DNA from: JAAYFT01 sp036562765
GTDB lineage: Bacteria > Bacillota > Clostridia > Tissierellales > Tissierellaceae
Direction: 5' to 3'
Assembly: GCA_036562765.1 (NCBI GenBank)
Contig: DATCJO010000159.1
Span: 1-35,143 of the forward strand
Length of the DNA: 35,143 nucleotides
This document shows positions 31,390 through 35,143 of this stretch, in pieces; positions within the stretch are counted from its first letter, which is position 1, and every line of letters begins with the position of its first letter. A program made the translations under genes and the position numbers. Below the pieces are notes generated by a model. The model did no database searches and was not told the origin of the DNA. It was given only the letters and a program-made list of their open reading frames with translations.

Positions 31390-32136
31390 ATGAATCCATT
31401 TATTCCTATAAAAAAAGCGAATATTGCTATTGTTGATGGAAGAATTGATGATGAGATTGAAAATAATTTAAAGAAATTGGGTTTAGAAGTCATAAAAACC
31501 ATAAAGTGCGAAGAAGTTGATGAGAGCATTGCGTATCACCCCGATATTGTACTGCATCCTGTTGATTATGATACTTTAGTTGTGGCTCCAAATGTTTATG
31601 ATTACTATAGGGACAAGCTTGAAAGGTTTGGCATAAAATTAATAAGAGGAGAAAGGTTTTTAGGTAGAGAATATCCAGAGGATATTGCATATAATGTAGG
31701 AAGACTAAAAAATATTGCAATCCATAATTTCAAGTTTACAGATGAGGTTTTGAAATATTATTTAAAAAAGCATAATTTGACTTTTGTAAATGTTAAGCAA
31801 GGCTACAGCAAATGCTCTTTGGCTATAGTTAATGAGTATTCTGCCATTACAGCTGATGTTGTAATATATAAAAAGTTAACAGATTTGGGGTATAATATCT
31901 TATTAATCGAACCTGGATATATTGCTTTGGAAGGGCAGAAATATGGATTCATTGGTGGTACAAATGGGGCATTATCCAACAGCGAATCGATTATTTCAGG
32001 TGTATTGGATGAACATCCAGATAAAGATAAAATTTTAAATTTTTTTATGGAAAATAATGTAAAATTGACTTTTTTATCAGAAAAGCCCATCTTGGATATT
32101 GGTACTATTATTACTCTATATTCCCATTCCAGTTAG
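31390..32136 (+). CDS. DUF6873-like protein (probable GME fold)
   Basis: A 248-residue cytoplasmic protein. The pattern HPDIVLHPVDYDTLVVAPNVYDYY, then QGYSKCSLAIVNEYSAITAD, then the glycine-rich FIGGTNGALSN recalls the clostridial DUF6873 group, which is related to guanidino-modifying (amidinotransferase/deiminase) folds. A cysteine in GYSKCS is the obvious candidate active residue, but the function is unknown. GCAGGTGG precedes the ATG. It follows the tRNA terminator with no clear promoter, and ytxC follows about 60 bases later. Confidence 0.55.
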   Translation: MNPFIPIKKANIAIVDGRIDDEIENNLKKLGLEVIKTIKCEEVDESIAYHPDIVLHPVDYDTLVVAPNVYDYYRDKLERFGIKLIRGERFLGREYPEDIAYNVGRLKNIAIHNFKFTDEVLKYYLKKHNLTFVNVKQGYSKCSLAIVNEYSAITADVVIYKKLTDLGYNILLIEPGYIALEGQKYGFIGGTNGALSNSESIISGVLDEHPDKDKILNFFMENNVKLTFLSEKPILDIGTIITLYSHSS

Positions 32137-32196
32137 TCTTTAAATAGTATATGTAGGTATCTTAAGTAGATACTAGTTAATGAAGGGAGTGATACA

Positions 32197-33048
32197 ATGC
32201 ACGCCATAAAAATAGGAGGAGACGCAAACAAAGACGAAGTAAAAATCATAATTGGCAGATATTTTGCAAATTCCTCAGTAAACATCCAAGAAGATGACTA
32301 TGACGGAAGATTTGAATTTTGCTTTTCTCCTGGGAAAAAGAAGGAAATAGATGATATTTCCTTTTATCATAAAATAGCAAACTTGGTAAATGATATAATA
32401 TTTGAAATATATATAAAATACCTTATAAAAGATAGAGTGTCAAAAATATGTAGTGATTATTCAACTCCTGATAAAGAAGAAATAATTTCCTATACGCATT
32501 CAAATTTACTTGATGAAAACTATTTTACTAGGGAAAAAAAGATGGTTCATGAGGAGATACTAAACCATTTAATTGAGAATAATGTTTTGCTGATAGATGG
32601 GTTTATTAAATTTAAGCTTAGGAAATTCTTGTATATGATCGATATAGCCATTGAAAAAGCCATAAGCCAGCTTGAGGTGGAAAAAGAATATCAAGAATTT
32701 TTAAATATGCTTCAGTACTTTGCAGATATTCAGGAACCTAAAGCTGAGCTTATAAATGTAATAATAAGTGATGGGGATTATTTTTTATTAGATGAAAATA
32801 ACAACTTGATAGAAGAAAATAAGCTCTTTGCTTCTATGGAAAAGGACTTTCTGCAGGAAGATATCAGCAAAGCTGACTTATTGGTAAGTTCTTTAATTGT
32901 ATTATCTCCGAAAAAACTAATAATTCATATAAAAGAAGGAGAGGAAAAAGAGCTGGTTGAACTGATGAAGCAAGTATTTGACGGAAGAGTGGAATTCTGC
33001 AGTGGATGTGAAATCTGTAAATCAAAATCTAAATTGAAAAAAGGTTAA
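32197..33048 (+). CDS. ytxC: Sporulation protein YtxC
   Basis: A 283-residue protein of the YtxC family. The core reads FYHKIANLVNDIIFEIYIKYLI, then DGFIKFKLRKFLYMIDIAIEKAI and EKEYQEFLNMLQYFADIQ. The family is named from B. subtilis sporulation studies, but its molecular role is not established. The C-terminal segment carries a cysteine pair (FCSGCEICKSK), an odd metal-like feature. GAAGGGAG precedes the ATG. A terminator follows, so it is not co-transcribed with hisS. Confidence 0.8.
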   Translation: MHAIKIGGDANKDEVKIIIGRYFANSSVNIQEDDYDGRFEFCFSPGKKKEIDDISFYHKIANLVNDIIFEIYIKYLIKDRVSKICSDYSTPDKEEIISYTHSNLLDENYFTREKKMVHEEILNHLIENNVLLIDGFIKFKLRKFLYMIDIAIEKAISQLEVEKEYQEFLNMLQYFADIQEPKAELINVIISDGDYFLLDENNNLIEENKLFASMEKDFLQEDISKADLLVSSLIVLSPKKLIIHIKEGEEKELVELMKQVFDGRVEFCSGCEICKSKSKLKKG

Positions 33049-33053
33049 GTTTG

Positions 33054-33082
33054 GAAGTTGAATTTTCAACTTCTTTTTTTTA
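33054..33082 (+). terminator. Terminator after ytxC
   Basis: GAAGTTG (33054-33060) pairs with CAACTTC (33067-33073), loop AATTTT, then seven or more T. Confidence 0.85.
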
Positions 33083-33148
33083 AATAAACTTGGAAAATCA
33101 TAGCATTTCTGCTATTATAGTTTATATAATGGATACGGAGGTAATAAT

Positions 33149-34459
33149 ATGAGTGCAGATATTGTTAAACCATCTATTTTACCTGGTTTTATGGAATTAA
33201 CCCCTCAAGACCAAATACTATTTAATAAAATGATGGATACTATTCGTGCCAATTATGAAAAATTTGGCTTTCTTCCTATAGATACACCTCTCATTGAAAA
33301 AGCTGAAGTGCTACTGGCTAAAGGTGGAGGAGAAACTGAAAAGCAGATTTACAGGTTTCAAAAAGGCGATACTGATATGGCATTGAGATTTGATTTAACT
33401 GTGCCATTGGCAAGATATGTTGCGCAACATTATTCTGAATTGAGTTTTCCTTTTAGAAGGTATCATATTGGAAAAGTATATAGGGGCGAAAGAAATCAAA
33501 AGGGAAGATTTAGAGAATTTTATCAATGTGATATTGACATAATAGGTAATGAAACACTTGATATAGTAAATGATGCTGAGCTTCCTTCTATAATTTATTC
33601 AACTTTCAAAGAATTAGGCTTTGATGCCTTTACTATTAAGATAAATAATAGGAAGGTATTAAATGGATTTCTAAAGAGCTTAAATATAGAAGATTCTACT
33701 TATGTTTTAAGAGCTATTGATAAATTAGATAAAATAGGCGTAGAAGGTGTAGAAAAAGAGTTAAATAATTTGAATCTTGAAGACAATATTATAAATAGCA
33801 TAAAAGAATTCATAAGTATAGATGGTACTAATAAAGAGATAATTGAAAGGCTTGAAAAATTAGATATTGATAATGAAGTATTTAAAGTAGGATTAGAAGA
33901 GCTTAAAACAGTAGTTAAATATATTGGTTTATTTGGAGTTCCAGAGGGTAATTATAAGATAGATTTATCTATTGCCAGAGGGTTAGACTATTACACTGGA
34001 ACTGTTTATGAAACATTTTTAAATGATTATCCTTCAATAGGTTCCATTTGCTCAGGTGGGAGATACGACAATTTGGCAACTTATTATACTAAACAAAAAC
34101 TTCCCGGAGTTGGGGTTTCCATCGGTTTGACAAGGTTATTTTACCAATTGAAGGAAGCCAATTTGATAAAAAGTGAAGATAGTTCCTTAACAAAGGCATT
34201 AGTAATTCCAATGGAAGGCTGTTTAGAAAAGGGAATTGAAATCATAAATAGGCTTAGAGAAGAAGGCATATTCAGTCAGATATACCTTGAAAAAGGCAAA
34301 ATTTCTAAAAAGTTCAGCTATGCGGATAAATTAGGAATCCCTTATGTAATTGTTGTTGGTCAAGACGAAATAGAAAAGGGAGAATACACTTTAAGGGACA
34401 TGAAAACCGGAGAACAACAAAGCATGTGTGTTGAAGAATTAATTAATAAGTTAAAATAA
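33149..34459 (+). CDS. hisS: Histidyl-tRNA synthetase
   Basis: Charges tRNA-His. A 436-residue class II synthetase. Motif 2 is FRRYHIGKVYRGERNQKGRFREF, the histidine-specific element LDYYTGTVYE follows, and motif 3 includes GGRYDNL and GVSIGLTRL. The C-terminal anticodon-binding domain is complete (ALVIPMEGC to the end). GGAGG lies before the ATG. There is no T-box leader, unlike the trpS and valS genes here. In many Firmicutes aspS follows directly; here an insertion sequence starts about 15 bases after the stop and no terminator is visible. Confidence 0.95.
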   Translation: MSADIVKPSILPGFMELTPQDQILFNKMMDTIRANYEKFGFLPIDTPLIEKAEVLLAKGGGETEKQIYRFQKGDTDMALRFDLTVPLARYVAQHYSELSFPFRRYHIGKVYRGERNQKGRFREFYQCDIDIIGNETLDIVNDAELPSIIYSTFKELGFDAFTIKINNRKVLNGFLKSLNIEDSTYVLRAIDKLDKIGVEGVEKELNNLNLEDNIINSIKEFISIDGTNKEIIERLEKLDIDNEVFKVGLEELKTVVKYIGLFGVPEGNYKIDLSIARGLDYYTGTVYETFLNDYPSIGSICSGGRYDNLATYYTKQKLPGVGVSIGLTRLFYQLKEANLIKSEDSSLTKALVIPMEGCLEKGIEIINRLREEGIFSQIYLEKGKISKKFSYADKLGIPYVIVVGQDEIEKGEYTLRDMKTGEQQSMCVEELINKLK

Positions 34460-34476
34460 ACTATGTCAATAACCTG

Positions 34477-34526
34477 TGAAAATGTCACCTAAAAAATCAT
34501 GATTTTATTCTATGAAAATGTCACCT
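34477..34526 (+). repeat. Direct repeats at the insertion-sequence end
   Basis: TGAAAATGTCACCT occurs at 34477-34490 and 34513-34526, a 36-base step. Such repeats often serve as transposase-binding sites at IS ends. Confidence 0.7.
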
Positions 34527-34709
34527 TCGAGATATAATTTTGCTTTTTAAGTAACGAGTTAGAAATAACGACAAGAGAAAAATCATGAAAGTAAGATAAG
34601 ATGGAAAAGTGAGTTTTTTCGCTAAGTTATAGCTAAGGCCGGGTGCGTGATAAAATTAGGGTAAAGCCTATGGAGCCACCCACCTGCATAAACAAAAGCG
34701 TATATGTGA

Positions 34710-34789
34710 GGCTGTCAAGTAGCTTTCGCGGCATAAGCAGCCCGTCTTTGCTGGTCAGGCCAACTTATTCCACGATCTACTTGACAGCC
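34710..34789. repeat. Inverted repeat within the insertion sequence
   Basis: GGCTGTCAAGTAG (34710-34722) and CTACTTGACAGCC (34777-34789) are perfect complements with a 54-base loop. They lie downstream of the transposase stop and could act as a structured 3' end or be the remnant of another element. Confidence 0.6.
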
Positions 34790-34885
34790 ACTGTGGATAT
34801 AGGGCATTTAAAAATGGGTATTGGAAAATAAGCCCTTGATAAAACTTATCAAAAGCGATATGATGAATTGAGAATATTTTCTCTC

Positions 34886-35143
34886 TCAGGCCCATGCTCG
34901 TGTGGAATTGAAGAGCTGATTGAGCATTTCAATAATTTCACGGTCGGTTTCTTCGTACGCGAAATTGGGCCTCTTTTGTGGCATTTGTCGCCATGGATGA
35001 TCAGCAGTAGGCTTTACAGGAGTGCGCTTTTGTGGTTGCTTTTTAGAAGACTTTAAAGCCTTCTTTTTCGGGCGCTCTTCAAGAACTAAAGTATCATATA
35101 CCACACCAGCGTATAAGGCTTTAACACCTATTTTAGAACTGCT
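34886..35143 (-). CDS. Transposase, C-terminal fragment (partial at window edge)
   Basis: The frame is open from the window edge to a stop at 34886, giving 85 residues. The visible part reads SSSKIGVKALYAGVVYDTL, then a lysine-rich stretch, then KPTADHPWRQM, and ends FNSTRAWA. The basic tail followed by DHPWR resembles the C-terminus of DDE/integrase-type transposases of the ISNCY (IS1202-like) group. A GTG at 35104 is an internal valine codon, not a start. The catalytic domain lies outside the window, so activity cannot be judged. Confidence 0.6.
   Translation of the reverse strand, partial: SSSKIGVKALYAGVVYDTLVLEERPKKKALKSSKKQPQKRTPVKPTADHPWRQMPQKRPNFAYEETDREIIEMLNQLFNSTRAWA

Larger units (their letters stand above)
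34475..35143 (-). mobile_element. Insertion sequence, partial (continues past the window)
   Basis: The sequence from about 34475 differs from its surroundings: it is richer in GC, contains several inverted repeats and ends in a minus-strand transposase fragment. The direct repeats at 34477-34526 may mark the end of the element. The other end lies outside the window. The stretch 34530-34885 holds no gene that I can support. Confidence 0.65.

Noticed and set aside
33049..33148. A T-box leader before hisS
   Set aside because: The interval is only 100 bases, contains the ytxC terminator, and lacks the TGGNACCGCG element.
34643..34831. A 62-codon plus-strand frame in the insertion sequence
   Set aside because: It spans the 13-bp inverted repeat, has no ribosome binding site and no recognisable protein motif.
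34868..35056. A 62-codon plus-strand frame opposite the transposase
   Set aside because: It is the antisense shadow of the minus-strand transposase end, which has a typical basic tail.

Overview
The window is low-GC, AT-rich DNA from an endospore-forming Gram-positive anaerobe of the class Clostridia or Tissierellia. This rests on T-box leaders, strong AGGAGG-type ribosome binding sites, intrinsic terminators, and spore genes: a gerA/gerC/gerB operon, two small acid-soluble spore proteins, a PdaB-like deacetylase and YtxC. The species cannot be fixed from the sequence alone. Most of the window is ordinary chromosome. The right-hand end runs into an insertion sequence.

Layout. Positions 1-1894: a cysteine T-box leader controls cysK-cysE. 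1899-3202: a promoter and tryptophan T-box control trpS. 3240-4574: a DUF2249 protein (minus), a glyoxalase-family protein and a universal stress protein. 4686-8431: a tricistronic germinant-receptor operon in the order gerA-gerC-gerB. 8532-13607: a membrane-type dipeptidase, a thioredoxin-domain DUF255 protein with a short C-terminus, an HD hydrolase, a gamma-carbonic anhydrase homologue and an EamA transporter. 13646-14659 (minus): an orphan NMT1/SsuA-type binding lipoprotein. 14764-19754: pgsA, then a valine T-box, a MITE-like repeat, valS and folC. 19817-20734: a beta-propeller protein whose ribosome binding site and TTG start lie in a long hairpin. 21097-21938 (minus): a DUF4364 regulator and an alpha/beta SASP. 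22135-24853: two NodB deacetylases and a degenerate Mur-ligase-like protein. 25031-26408: a tandem-OB-fold SSB-like protein, an unlisted 46-residue membrane protein and hpt. 26473-30955: a CPBP protease, a second SASP, a methyltransferase, Hsp33 and two overlapping ATP-grasp ligases. 31006-31325: tRNA-Phe, tRNA-Gly and tRNA-Cys. 31390-34459: a DUF6873-like protein, ytxC and hisS. 34475-35143: the 3' part of an insertion sequence.

How the genes work together. Three leaders read tRNA charging (Cys TGC, Trp TGG, Val GTA) and control Cys synthesis and two aminoacyl-tRNA synthetases. Spore-related genes recur through the window: germination receptor, SASPs, PdaB, YtxC and probably the cell-wall-like proteins. 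Several genes have 5' leader hairpins that would mask their ribosome binding sites, at about 11383, 19767 and 27403.

Most promising for follow-up: the translationally coupled ATP-grasp pair (29289-30955), the stand-alone Mur-like protein with a broken P-loop behind pdaB (24203-24853), and the two RBS-masking leaders at 19767-19820 and 27394-27425. None of these was tested by database search or folding software here. All assignments come from reading motifs.
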